Source: Chitinophaga pinensis (GTDB taxonomy: Bacteria > Bacteroidota > Bacteroidia > UKL13-3). Taken from it: a DNA stretch of 6,071 bases. Made by a program: the position numbers and the translations under genes. The notes under the pieces are model-generated. The model saw only the letters and a program-made list of their open reading frames with translations, did not search any database and was not told where the DNA came from. This document shows positions 1 through 6,071 of this stretch, one piece after another. How positions within the stretch are numbered: position 1 is the first letter of the stretch; each line of letters opens with the position of its first letter. The stretch lies in the NCBI GenBank assembly GCA_945875195.1, contig CAMCJW010000185.1:1-6071 (forward strand), read 5' to 3'.

Positions 1-1989
1 TGTTTTAACTGTTAGTTGAGGGGTTAAGCCACTTAAGGTAATAGAAAATGAAGTGTCGCTCGTGGTTGAATCTTTTGAATACAAGCTTCCAATAGATATT
101 AAACTAGAAGGGCGCACCCATGTTTCAATTGTAAAGTTATTTGTAGGAGTGGTGGTTGGTGAGTTTGGAATAGTAATAAAATCATCCACTCCATCCAATT
201 GAAGTCTGCTTCCAGCACTTGTTCCTGTTACAATTGACTGCACATTAATAATTTTAGAGGCAGTATCGTTATTACGATCACCATCACCACTTAACTCTGT
301 CCACATTTTTATGGTATAAGCCCCTGCAATTGTTGGGTTAAAAGAGTTGGTAAAGGTCACTGAGTTGGTTGTAGCTGGTAAAAACAAAGGCACCACTGCA
401 CTGTCATTGTAAACCACAGCGTTACTTGCATCATAAATTCTTGCCCGAACCTTAGTACTAAATTGGGTATTTGAACCATAATTATAAAGAGTTCCATTAG
501 GAATAATGCTGCCTTGACCAAGTGGGAAAGAACTACAAGGGTTTGCTATATCTGTAGCACCAATATCATTTGCCATTTGCAAACGAGGCTCAATCATGAA
601 CCTAAAATTAGAGTTGGTCGATAAAAAATCGTTCCATGTAGTTGAGCCTGTTGGTGAAGTATAATAAAAAGTTTGGCCTCTTATTGGTGCTTCAGATTGA
701 AAAGAAAATGCTGCATTTACAGTGCCTGTTTGGATAACTCCAACAAAGAAAGTTCCTGTAATTGGAATTGGCGGGTTAACTGGAATAGTATTTAAACCTG
801 CAGATGTTAGAAATGTTGAAGATGACCACAACAAAGTTCCTGGAGTACCAGTGGCTGAAGTATCCCAAATTCCGACTTTTAAGTTAGTGCCGCCAGTATT
901 AAAGTTAACACCAATTTGATTGATACTGTTTGAACCTACATAAGGAAATTTAGCTACAAAATCTCCTGTAGCACTTGTAAAGCCAACACCACCATTTGAA
1001 ACTTTTAAAGGATCTGCATAGTTATAGGTATTTAAATTAACAATCTGACCGTATTTTTTTAAGTTATTGGCATTGTTGTTATCAGGAGCACAAAATACTT
1101 TTACGGTATCAAAACCTGTTATAGCTGAGGTATACGGAATAAAGGAGATGGTTTTGGATTGATTTGGCAAAATTGAATCTACCATAATTGAATCAGAGAA
1201 TAAATTAACCGGACCTACACTCAAGTAAAACCATTTATCTAATAAGGTATCACTTCCATTATTTCTAATATTTGCTTTAACAGTATGTGGAGCGGCAAAT
1301 GGAATTGGAAGTTTGCCTAATGAATAGGTTTCAATAATTTGCGCGTCATTCGTTGGTGTTTTTATACCAACTACTAATTGAGCTCTAAAACTGCTTGCGC
1401 TTGTTAGCGTTGCTAAAGTTGCCAAACTTGCACCTTGAATATTCCGCTGTCCGTTTGTAATGCCAGTATTACAATTGTATATCATAGTAGGCGTTATTGG
1501 CGAACTAGTTGTCCATTCATACGCAACATATACACCGCCTCCACCATAAACAAATGGTTTGGTTAAAGAAATGAAGAAATTTCCAGTGGCAGCTGGTATG
1601 GTCATGGGACCATCATAACAAGTATCCATTATGGTAGGTGTTGTTAAAATGGTTGTCCAAGTAGTACTTTTAAGATAGGTAGCATCAGAAGTGTTGGCAA
1701 TATAAAATTTAATATTCCCAGGAACCCCTACAGTAGCAGTATTCACATTATTGATAGAAAATCCTAGCTTGAAAATTGAATCACCTGGATTTACCAAACC
1801 ATTGAATTCGGCAGCACTATAAATAGCGCAACTTCTATGTGCATTTAAATTGGTAATTGGACCTCTACCAGCTCCTGATGTGCCATTTGCTACGGTAGGG
1901 ATATTTAAATAAGTGAAGGATTGTGCATGGAGTGTTTGCCCAATGCCAAATAAAAGAATTAAAAATAATTTAAAGTAGTTTTTTCTCAT
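1..1989 (-). CDS. Large secreted multi-domain protein with LamG-like domain (N-terminal 663 codons, runs off left edge)
   Basis: The reading frame is open from the ATG at 1989 down to base 1, so the C-terminus lies outside the window. Residues 1-23 form a classic signal peptide: basic MRKNYFK, a hydrophobic LFLILLFGIG core, and a cleavage site near HAQ-SF. The exported part is rich in Thr, Ser, Asn and aromatic residues. I read it as a beta-sandwich module (about 65-200), a CARDB/Ig-like module (about 210-300), a second module like the first (about 326-470), a second CARDB-like module (about 474-585), and from residue 595 the opening of a LamG/concanavalin-A-like domain (RLQLDGVDDFITIP, then FTIETWVRP). 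No catalytic domain is visible. Known Bacteroidota proteins of this style are surface adhesins or matrix proteins exported by the type IX system; a C-terminal sorting domain is expected but not seen here. An in-frame ATG at 2031 would add 14 residues. I prefer 1989 because it puts the signal peptide at the N-terminus. Confidence 0.9.
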   Translation of the reverse strand, partial: MRKNYFKLFLILLFGIGQTLHAQSFTYLNIPTVANGTSGAGRGPITNLNAHRSCAIYSAAEFNGLVNPGDSIFKLGFSINNVNTATVGVPGNIKFYIANTSDATYLKSTTWTTILTTPTIMDTCYDGPMTIPAATGNFFISLTKPFVYGGGGVYVAYEWTTSSPITPTMIYNCNTGITNGQRNIQGASLATLATLTSASSFRAQLVVGIKTPTNDAQIIETYSLGKLPIPFAAPHTVKANIRNNGSDTLLDKWFYLSVGPVNLFSDSIMVDSILPNQSKTISFIPYTSAITGFDTVKVFCAPDNNNANNLKKYGQIVNLNTYNYADPLKVSNGGVGFTSATGDFVAKFPYVGSNSINQIGVNFNTGGTNLKVGIWDTSATGTPGTLLWSSSTFLTSAGLNTIPVNPPIPITGTFFVGVIQTGTVNAAFSFQSEAPIRGQTFYYTSPTGSTTWNDFLSTNSNFRFMIEPRLQMANDIGATDIANPCSSFPLGQGSIIPNGTLYNYGSNTQFSTKVRARIYDASNAVVYNDSAVVPLFLPATTNSVTFTNSFNPTIAGAYTIKMWTELSGDGDRNNDTASKIINVQSIVTGTSAGSRLQLDGVDDFITIPNSPTTTPTNNFTIETWVRPSSLISIGSLYSKDSTTSDTSFSITLSGLTPQLTVKT

Positions 1990-2127
1990 TGTGGTAATTT
2001 TTACTAATGCTAAGATAGTTAAATGCGACATTTTTTAGTAATTATTTATAAATTTAATAAAATTTTACAATTCTCAACTTAAATTCAAGCTCAAAACCTT
2101 AATTTGCCTCATCAATTTTGTTATTAA
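1990..2127. promoter_or_regulatory. Divergent intergenic region
   Basis: This AT-rich gap separates the divergently transcribed secreted-protein and hydrolase genes, so it should hold the promoters of both. I found no full match to the Bacteroidota promoter (TTG near -33, TAnnTTTG near -7) on either strand. The nearest plus-strand match is TTAATTTG at 2099-2106, with one mismatch and no TTG at the right distance. The region 2040-2070 is almost pure A/T. The role follows from gene orientation; the exact sites are unresolved. Confidence 0.4.
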
Positions 2128-2895
2128 ATGGTTTTAAATTATAAGGAATATGGAGCGGGGGAGCCTTTAATAATTCTACATGGATTTATGGGTTCATTAG
2201 ATAATTGGCATACTTTGGCAACTCAGTTTGGTTCAAGCAATCATGTTTTTTCCTTGGATCAGCGAAACCATGGAAAATCGCCTCACTCCGATGAGCACTC
2301 TATAGATTTAATGGTGGCCGATTTAAAATTATTTATTGAAACTAAAAACTTGAATATTGTTTCTTTGATTGGCCATTCAATGGGAGGGAAGGTGGCCATG
2401 AAATTTACATTGCAATACCCCAATTTGGTTAAAAGATTGGTAGTGGTTGATATAGCTCCAAGGCAATATCAACGTGGCCATGACGATGTTTTTGAGGCAA
2501 TTTTTGCGGTAGATTTACATAAAATTGAAAGCAGAAAACAAGCAGAAGATATGATGCTTCCATTTTTAGCAGACTTTGGAACTCGACAGTTTTTATTAAA
2601 GAACTTGGAACGCCAAGACGATGGCAAATATACCTGGAAAATGAACCTGAGAACTCTACACATAGACTATCATGAAATTGTGAAGCCAATTGAAAGTGAT
2701 TTGCCTTTTCTAGGACCAACTTTGGTGGTAAAGGGTGGTAATAGTAGGTACATTTCTACCCAAGATGAAGCAGATTTTAAACAGTTATTCCCAAATTATC
2801 AACTTCAAGTTATAGCAAATGCAGGTCATTGGGTTCACGCCGAAGCGCCTAAAGAATTTGCCAACGCCATCGAAAACTTTTTAACTAAATGCTAA
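2128..2895 (+). CDS. Alpha/beta hydrolase, YbfF-type esterase
   Basis: This 255-residue cytoplasmic protein (no signal peptide) has the full alpha/beta-hydrolase fold order and the normal length of the YbfF esterase group. Visible motifs are the oxyanion-hole HGFMGS (18-23), DQRNHGKS (44-51), the nucleophile elbow GHSMGG with Ser84, VVVDIAP with Asp108, GGNSRYI (203-209) and AGHWVHAEAP (232-241) with catalytic His234. As in YbfF-like proteins, the usual acid position after strand 7 is occupied by the GGNS motif, so Asp108 is the likely acid of the triad. Family members cleave short-chain acyl esters or thioesters; the natural substrate cannot be read from sequence. The start is fixed on the upstream side because an in-frame TAA (2125-2127) directly abuts the ATG. 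The neighbouring genes give no clue to a pathway. Some relatives are annotated as haloperoxidases or MenH-like enzymes, but the motifs fit YbfF better. Confidence 0.93.
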   Translation: MVLNYKEYGAGEPLIILHGFMGSLDNWHTLATQFGSSNHVFSLDQRNHGKSPHSDEHSIDLMVADLKLFIETKNLNIVSLIGHSMGGKVAMKFTLQYPNLVKRLVVVDIAPRQYQRGHDDVFEAIFAVDLHKIESRKQAEDMMLPFLADFGTRQFLLKNLERQDDGKYTWKMNLRTLHIDYHEIVKPIESDLPFLGPTLVVKGGNSRYISTQDEADFKQLFPNYQLQVIANAGHWVHAEAPKEFANAIENFLTKC

Positions 2896-2903
2896 ATTAA
2901 ATA

Positions 2904-2924
2904 TGAAAAGCCAAAAACTTTTCA
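2904..2924 (+). terminator. Weak hairpin downstream of the hydrolase gene
   Basis: TGAAAAG (2904-2910) and CTTTTCA (2918-2924) are a perfect 7-bp inverted repeat around a 7-base loop, starting 9 bases after the hydrolase stop codon. Its position suits a terminator, but the stem is A/U-rich with only two G-C pairs and no clean U tract follows. It may be a weak terminator or an mRNA 3'-end structure. Confidence 0.3.
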
Positions 2925-3034
2925 ATTATCAACCAATAAGTTTTTTCGTTTAGTTTCTTGCTCTGTCCTATAATTGATTAGGTTGAAATTTATGTTTTCA
3001 TTACTCTTCGAATGTAATTAATTAAATAATAATG

Positions 3035-3042
3035 TTATTTTG
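3035..3042 (+). promoter_or_regulatory. Candidate -7 element for the helicase gene
   Basis: TTATTTTG matches the Bacteroidota -7 consensus TAnnTTTG at all but one defined position and ends 18 bases before the helicase ATG. No TTG lies at the expected -33 spacing. The rest of the 165-base gap (2896-3060) shows only the hairpin at 2904-2924 and no small gene. This is a weak call in AT-rich DNA. Confidence 0.22.
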
Positions 3043-3060
3043 AACCCATACTTTTTATAA

Positions 3061-4923
3061 ATGTCGGTTGCCAATAGAAAAATAGAGCTGTTATGGAAGG
3101 AGAATTTCAAAAAATCTCCTCTTGTGGATAGCGAAAGCGGTTTGTTTAGAGAGCAATATGCTAGGCAATTGTTTTATGGAAAAACGGAAGACTTTTACCT
3201 CGAATCCTATCCTCATAACTTCTCGGAATTCTTTCTAAGCAGGGAGAAATATACTCAATCCGAAACATTGAGTAAAATGTTGGATTACCTTAATTTTATT
3301 GGTATTAAAATGCGTCCAACCACCCTAGATCTTCACCTAGAAAAGTTCCCAGATGATTACCAGAAGTTAATTAAAAAGTGTTACTATATATTCAAAACAT
3401 TAGCGCATTATGGCAATCAATTAGATGCCGAAAATCCATTCAAAGATTTAAGTAATGACCTCTTTTTCTTACTGAGAATTGAATCTGAAGAAAGTACCTT
3501 AGGTGGACAATTGAATTTATTTGAAGAAACAGAATTACCCAATTTATATAGTAAACTATCGCATTTGCCAGAAGGATATGAAAACAATGGTATAGTTAAA
3601 ACTTTGTTCGACGAAATTGAGTCTTCCAGTGATTGCTTTTTTATAACCGGAAAGGCAGGAACTGGTAAATCTACTTTCATTCATTACTTCGCTCAAAAAA
3701 CCAAAAAGAAAGTTGTAATGCTTGCTTTTACTGGTATAGCTGCTATAAATGTGGGTGGCCAAACCATACATTCTTTTTTTAGATTTCCAATCAAACCTCT
3801 CATGCCCGAAGATGATGAGATTTTTAGGTTCAAACACAATACAGAAAAATACAAGGTAATTAAGGGTACAGATACTTTTGTTATTGATGAAGTGTCGATG
3901 TTACGAGCCGATATTTTACAAGGGATTGATTATTCGCTGAGGATTAATGGAGGCGATTTTAATAAGCCTTTTGGTGGAAAGCAAATCTTGTTTATTGGAG
4001 ATATTTTTCAACTGCCTCCGGTGGTTAATTTAACCAATGAAGTCGACAAATTTCTTTTCAATGAAATTTACAAAAGCGAATATTTTTTTGATGCTCTGGC
4101 CTATAAAGATCATGCGCCTTCCTACTTTGAGTTTCAAAAATCGTATAGGCAAAAAAACGACCTTGAATTTGTTACCATCCTAGATGAGGTTCGTATTTGC
4201 AAGCCTTCTCAGCAATCTCTCCATTTACTCAATGCCCGTTATGATGCAAATTATATTCCAAAAATGGATGAGTTTGTTATTTTTTTAATGGCAAACAATG
4301 CCATTGCAAATGCCGAAAATCAAAAACGTTTAATTGAATTGCCATTCACTAAGTTTCTCTTTGAAGCAAAAATTACTGGTGAATTTAGAGAGGACCGATA
4401 TCCTACCGCTAAATCGCTTGAATTAAAGAAAAATGCACAGGTTATTTTTATTAAAAATGATGCCAACCAACGTTGGGTAAATGGTACCATTGCCAAAGTT
4501 GATTTTATCTCTAATGATATTTTAGAAATTAGGTTGCAAAATGGAGAAACCCATAAACTAGAGCCTGTTATTTGGGAAAACAGAAAATACACTTACCACA
4601 AAGACAACAAGAGAATAGCTTCTGAGGTTGTAGGTACTTTTACACAATATCCCATTAAATTAGCTTGGGCTATTACTATTCATAAAAGTCAAGGTTTGAG
4701 TTTCGACAATGTGGTAATTGATATGGGAAGTGGAGCGTTTGTAAATGGACAGGTTTACACTGCTCTTAGCAGGTGCAGGACATTGCAAGGCATTGTATTA
4801 AAAAGGATGTTGAAGCCTTCAGATATTATTGCCGATAAACGTGTACTTCATTTTTATGAAACCGAACGATTAATTGAAGGCATCACTTCTAGTCAAAATG
4901 AAGTTGATGAAATGGAAAGTTAA
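3061..4923 (+). CDS. Pif1/RecD-like superfamily 1B DNA helicase with unassigned N-terminal region
   Basis: The 620-residue protein carries the complete set of SF1B helicase motifs: Walker A GKAGTGKST (197-205), Ia LAFTGIAA (221-228), II VIDEVSM (274-280, Walker B DE), III GDIFQLPP (313-320), IV QKSYRQ (359-364), V WAITIHKSQGLSFD (536-549) and VI VYTALSRCR (565-573). An SH3-like insertion of the Pif1/RecD kind (about 455-535, with AQVIFIKND and RWVNGTIA) precedes motif V. The family unwinds DNA 5' to 3' and in known members resolves G-quadruplexes and stalled or recombining forks. The core (about 170-600) matches a minimal bacterial Pif1. Residues 1 to about 165 are an extra, mostly helical charged region that I cannot assign, and the C-terminus is acidic. 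The start is certain on the upstream side: a TAA (3058-3060) directly abuts the ATG. The stop overlaps the stop of the convergent isomerase gene. No recB- or recC-like partner is visible, so RecD itself is unlikely. Confidence 0.95.
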   Translation: MSVANRKIELLWKENFKKSPLVDSESGLFREQYARQLFYGKTEDFYLESYPHNFSEFFLSREKYTQSETLSKMLDYLNFIGIKMRPTTLDLHLEKFPDDYQKLIKKCYYIFKTLAHYGNQLDAENPFKDLSNDLFFLLRIESEESTLGGQLNLFEETELPNLYSKLSHLPEGYENNGIVKTLFDEIESSSDCFFITGKAGTGKSTFIHYFAQKTKKKVVMLAFTGIAAINVGGQTIHSFFRFPIKPLMPEDDEIFRFKHNTEKYKVIKGTDTFVIDEVSMLRADILQGIDYSLRINGGDFNKPFGGKQILFIGDIFQLPPVVNLTNEVDKFLFNEIYKSEYFFDALAYKDHAPSYFEFQKSYRQKNDLEFVTILDEVRICKPSQQSLHLLNARYDANYIPKMDEFVIFLMANNAIANAENQKRLIELPFTKFLFEAKITGEFREDRYPTAKSLELKKNAQVIFIKNDANQRWVNGTIAKVDFISNDILEIRLQNGETHKLEPVIWENRKYTYHKDNKRIASEVVGTFTQYPIKLAWAITIHKSQGLSFDNVVIDMGSGAFVNGQVYTALSRCRTLQGIVLKRMLKPSDIIADKRVLHFYETERLIEGITSSQNEVDEMES

Positions 4924-5561
4924 GGCACAAAATTAAACTCTGCCTTCAGTTGTTCAACTGTTTTTTCAAGTATGTTTATATCCATTTTGATTTCTTGATA
5001 GGGCCTGTCTTTTGAATTTTTTGCCTGTAATGAAATAGTGTATGCTACCTCTACACCTTTAATAATTTTGCCAAATACCGTATAGTTCTTATCTAAAAAA
5101 TGTTGGCCCGCCACATTGGTAACTATGTAGAACTGACTACCACTAGAAGCCTTAGCAGGGTTGTTTGTTCTTGCTGCTCCAACAGCGCCATATACATGCT
5201 TTAAGCTATCTACAAATTCTGCAGGAATAGTGTAGGGCGGCCCTCCATTGCCATCATTCAATGAATCTAAATCTTTGCTATTGGGATCACCTCCTTGAAC
5301 CATAAAGTCTTTGATGATTCTATGGAAAGTGGTATTGTCAAAATAATTCGTATCGGCCAAGGCTAAAAAATTAGCGCGGTGTTTGGGTGTTTGTTTGTAT
5401 AACCACATATACATATTGCCAAAGCTGGTTTTTATCTCAATTATTTTTTCTGTTTGAACCGATGGAATGATGGGTGTTTCTTCTTTAGTAGGTGTCTCCG
5501 ACTTTTTGCAACCCCAAAGAATAGACAAAACAAGTGTGCTTATGAATAGAATTCTTTTCAT
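4920..5561 (-). CDS. Cyclophilin-type peptidyl-prolyl cis-trans isomerase, lipoprotein
   Basis: This 213-residue protein catalyses cis-trans isomerisation of X-Pro bonds in exported proteins. Residues 1-18 are a lipoprotein signal peptide (MKRILF, hydrophobic stretch, then LWGC with Cys18 as the lipidated residue), followed by a Pro/Thr/Glu-rich tether to about residue 40 and a cyclophilin domain (about 41-200). The active-site block FHRIIKDFMVQGGDP (79-93) supplies Arg81, Phe86, Met87 and Gln89, equivalent to Arg55, Phe60, Met61 and Gln63 of human cyclophilin A. SGSQFYIV (140-147), FLDKNYTVFG (155-164) and a bacterial-type loop ending YTIPAEF (110-116) are also present. Phe155 replaces the cyclosporin-contacting Trp121, as in many bacterial members. 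Trp at the -2 lipobox position is unusual but tolerable. It should sit in the periplasm, anchored to a membrane, or on the surface; CKKSE is not a clear surface-export signal. It lies 49 bases after the SNF2 gene on the same strand and converges on the helicase gene. Confidence 0.95.
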   Translation of the reverse strand: MKRILFISTLVLSILWGCKKSETPTKEETPIIPSVQTEKIIEIKTSFGNMYMWLYKQTPKHRANFLALADTNYFDNTTFHRIIKDFMVQGGDPNSKDLDSLNDGNGGPPYTIPAEFVDSLKHVYGAVGAARTNNPAKASSGSQFYIVTNVAGQHFLDKNYTVFGKIIKGVEVAYTISLQAKNSKDRPYQEIKMDINILEKTVEQLKAEFNFVP

Positions 5562-5579
5562 TGTTTTAATTAGTTTAAA

Positions 5580-5609
5580 CGAATATACGCCAACATTTCA
5601 AATTATCAA
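5580..5609 (-). promoter_or_regulatory. Candidate promoter of the isomerase lipoprotein gene
   Basis: Read on the minus strand, TTG (5609-5607) is followed after 19 bases by TATATTCG (5587-5580), one mismatch from the Bacteroidota -7 box TAnnTTTG. Spacing fits the -33/-7 layout and would give a leader of roughly a dozen bases before the ATG at 5561. The site fills most of the 49-base gap after the SNF2 stop, so the isomerase could have its own promoter even if it is also read from upstream. In AT-rich DNA a chance match is quite possible. Confidence 0.33.
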
Positions 5610-5610
5610 T

Positions 5611-6071
5611 TTATGTATGATGTTGAAACATCTGCAATAAATTATCCTTAGAAATTGATTTTAGAATGTTCGAATCTGTTTTAATCAAATCATTCACCAA
5701 ATCAGTTTTCGAAGATTGTAGTTGCTGTATTTTTTCTTCCAAAGTGCCAGGTGTAATAAGCCTCACCGCTATCACATTCTTTTTCTGACCAATTCTATAA
5801 CTTCTATCTATTGCTTGGTTTTCAACTGCTGGGTTCCACCAAGGATCTACTAAATAAATGTAATCAGCTTCGGTTAGGTTCAAACCAACACCACCCGCTT
5901 TTAAGCTGATTAAAAAAACGCGAATTTCTGGGTTATTCTGAAAAGAATTAACCCTTGCTTCTCTATTCTTTGTTTGACCAGTAAGGTATTCATATGCAAT
6001 ATTTTTTGTGTCCAATTCTTTCTTTATTAAATCGAGCATGCTTACAAATTGAGAAAACACTAAGATTTTAT
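5611..6071 (-). CDS. SNF2-family DNA helicase/ATPase, C-terminal fragment (runs off right edge)
   Basis: The visible 152 codons are the second RecA-like lobe (HelicC) and tail of a SWI2/SNF2 protein. They include motif IV KILVFSQFVSMLDLI at the very edge, motif V AGGVGLNLTEADYIYLVDPWWNP (GGVG at 5884-5895) and motif VI QAIDRSYRIGQ (5785-5817) with its arginine fingers, then TLEEKIQQLQ and a short charged tail ending at the TAA at 5611. A GTG at 6058-6060 could be mistaken for a start, but it is the internal valine of LVFSQF and the frame stays open to the edge, so the gene begins outside the window. SNF2 ATPases translocate on duplex DNA and remodel or displace bound proteins; bacterial members often pair with RNA polymerase (RapA) or occur as long proteins with N-terminal SWIM or helicase-associated domains. 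Which subtype this is depends on the missing N-terminus. It may be co-transcribed with the isomerase gene downstream. Confidence 0.95.
   Translation of the reverse strand, partial: KILVFSQFVSMLDLIKKELDTKNIAYEYLTGQTKNREARVNSFQNNPEIRVFLISLKAGGVGLNLTEADYIYLVDPWWNPAVENQAIDRSYRIGQKKNVIAVRLITPGTLEEKIQQLQSSKTDLVNDLIKTDSNILKSISKDNLLQMFQHHT

Noticed and set aside
722..919. 65-residue open frame on the plus strand
   Set aside because: It lies antisense within the long secreted-protein frame, has no recognisable domain or leader, and is Pro/Val-rich as expected of a shadow of a Thr/Asn/Gly-rich protein.
2040..2075. Near-pure A/T stretch as an origin or riboswitch
   Set aside because: There are no repeated DnaA-box-like sites and no extended pairing; it looks like normal AT-rich promoter-region DNA.
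2099..2106. TTAATTTG as the hydrolase promoter
   Set aside because: It has one mismatch to TAnnTTTG and no TTG at about 19 bases upstream; such matches are expected by chance in this AT-rich gap.
2429..2719. Two minus-strand open frames (2429-2719 and 2469-2663) opposite the hydrolase
   Set aside because: They are antisense shadows of a gene with complete family motifs and show no domain of their own.
3417..4592. Three minus-strand open frames (3417-3680, 3556-3837, 4320-4592) opposite the helicase
   Set aside because: They overlap the helicase coding sequence in antisense, two overlap each other, and none has plausible protein features.
6058..6060. GTG as the start of a 149-residue protein on the minus strand
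   Set aside because: It is the valine of the SNF2 motif LVFSQF; codons for K-I-L precede it in frame to the window edge, so the protein is truncated by the window.
3061..6071. A defence island built on the Pif1-like and SNF2-like helicases
   Set aside because: Both families occur in anti-phage systems, but there is no methylase, nuclease, integrase or other defence partner here, the two genes are on opposite strands, and the gene between them is an ordinary isomerase lipoprotein.

Overview
The window looks like ordinary chromosomal DNA of an AT-rich member of the Bacteroidota. Three things point there: no gene has a recognisable Shine-Dalgarno sequence and starts sit in A/T-rich leaders; one gene encodes a large secreted mosaic protein of the surface-protein style typical of this phylum; and a cyclophilin is made as a lipoprotein. 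No RNA gene, insertion sequence, CRISPR array, phage gene or integrase is visible, and coding density is high (the longest gap is 165 bases).

Layout, left to right. Bases 1-1989 (minus strand) hold the first 663 codons of a secreted multi-domain protein that runs off the left edge. It has a signal peptide, two alternating pairs of beta-sandwich modules and the start of a LamG/concanavalin-A-like domain. A 138-base AT-rich divergent gap separates it from a YbfF-type alpha/beta hydrolase (2128-2895, plus). After a 165-base gap with a weak hairpin comes a 620-residue Pif1/RecD-like superfamily 1B helicase (3061-4923, plus). This carries an N-terminal region of about 165 residues that I cannot assign. 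A periplasmic or surface cyclophilin-type peptidyl-prolyl isomerase lipoprotein (4920-5561, minus) converges on it, and the two stop codons share one TTAA palindrome. Only 49 bases upstream of the isomerase on the same strand is the C-terminal end of a SNF2-family helicase (5611-6071), which runs off the right edge.

The genes do not form an obvious pathway. Two are DNA-acting ATPases (Pif1-like and SNF2-like), two are exported proteins (the mosaic protein and the isomerase lipoprotein), and one is a probable cytoplasmic esterase. The isomerase and SNF2 genes could be co-transcribed; the others look like separate units. I found no convincing new multi-gene system. The points most worth a second look are the unassigned N-terminal region of the helicase, the A-B-A-B module architecture of the secreted protein, and the stop-on-stop convergent overlap.
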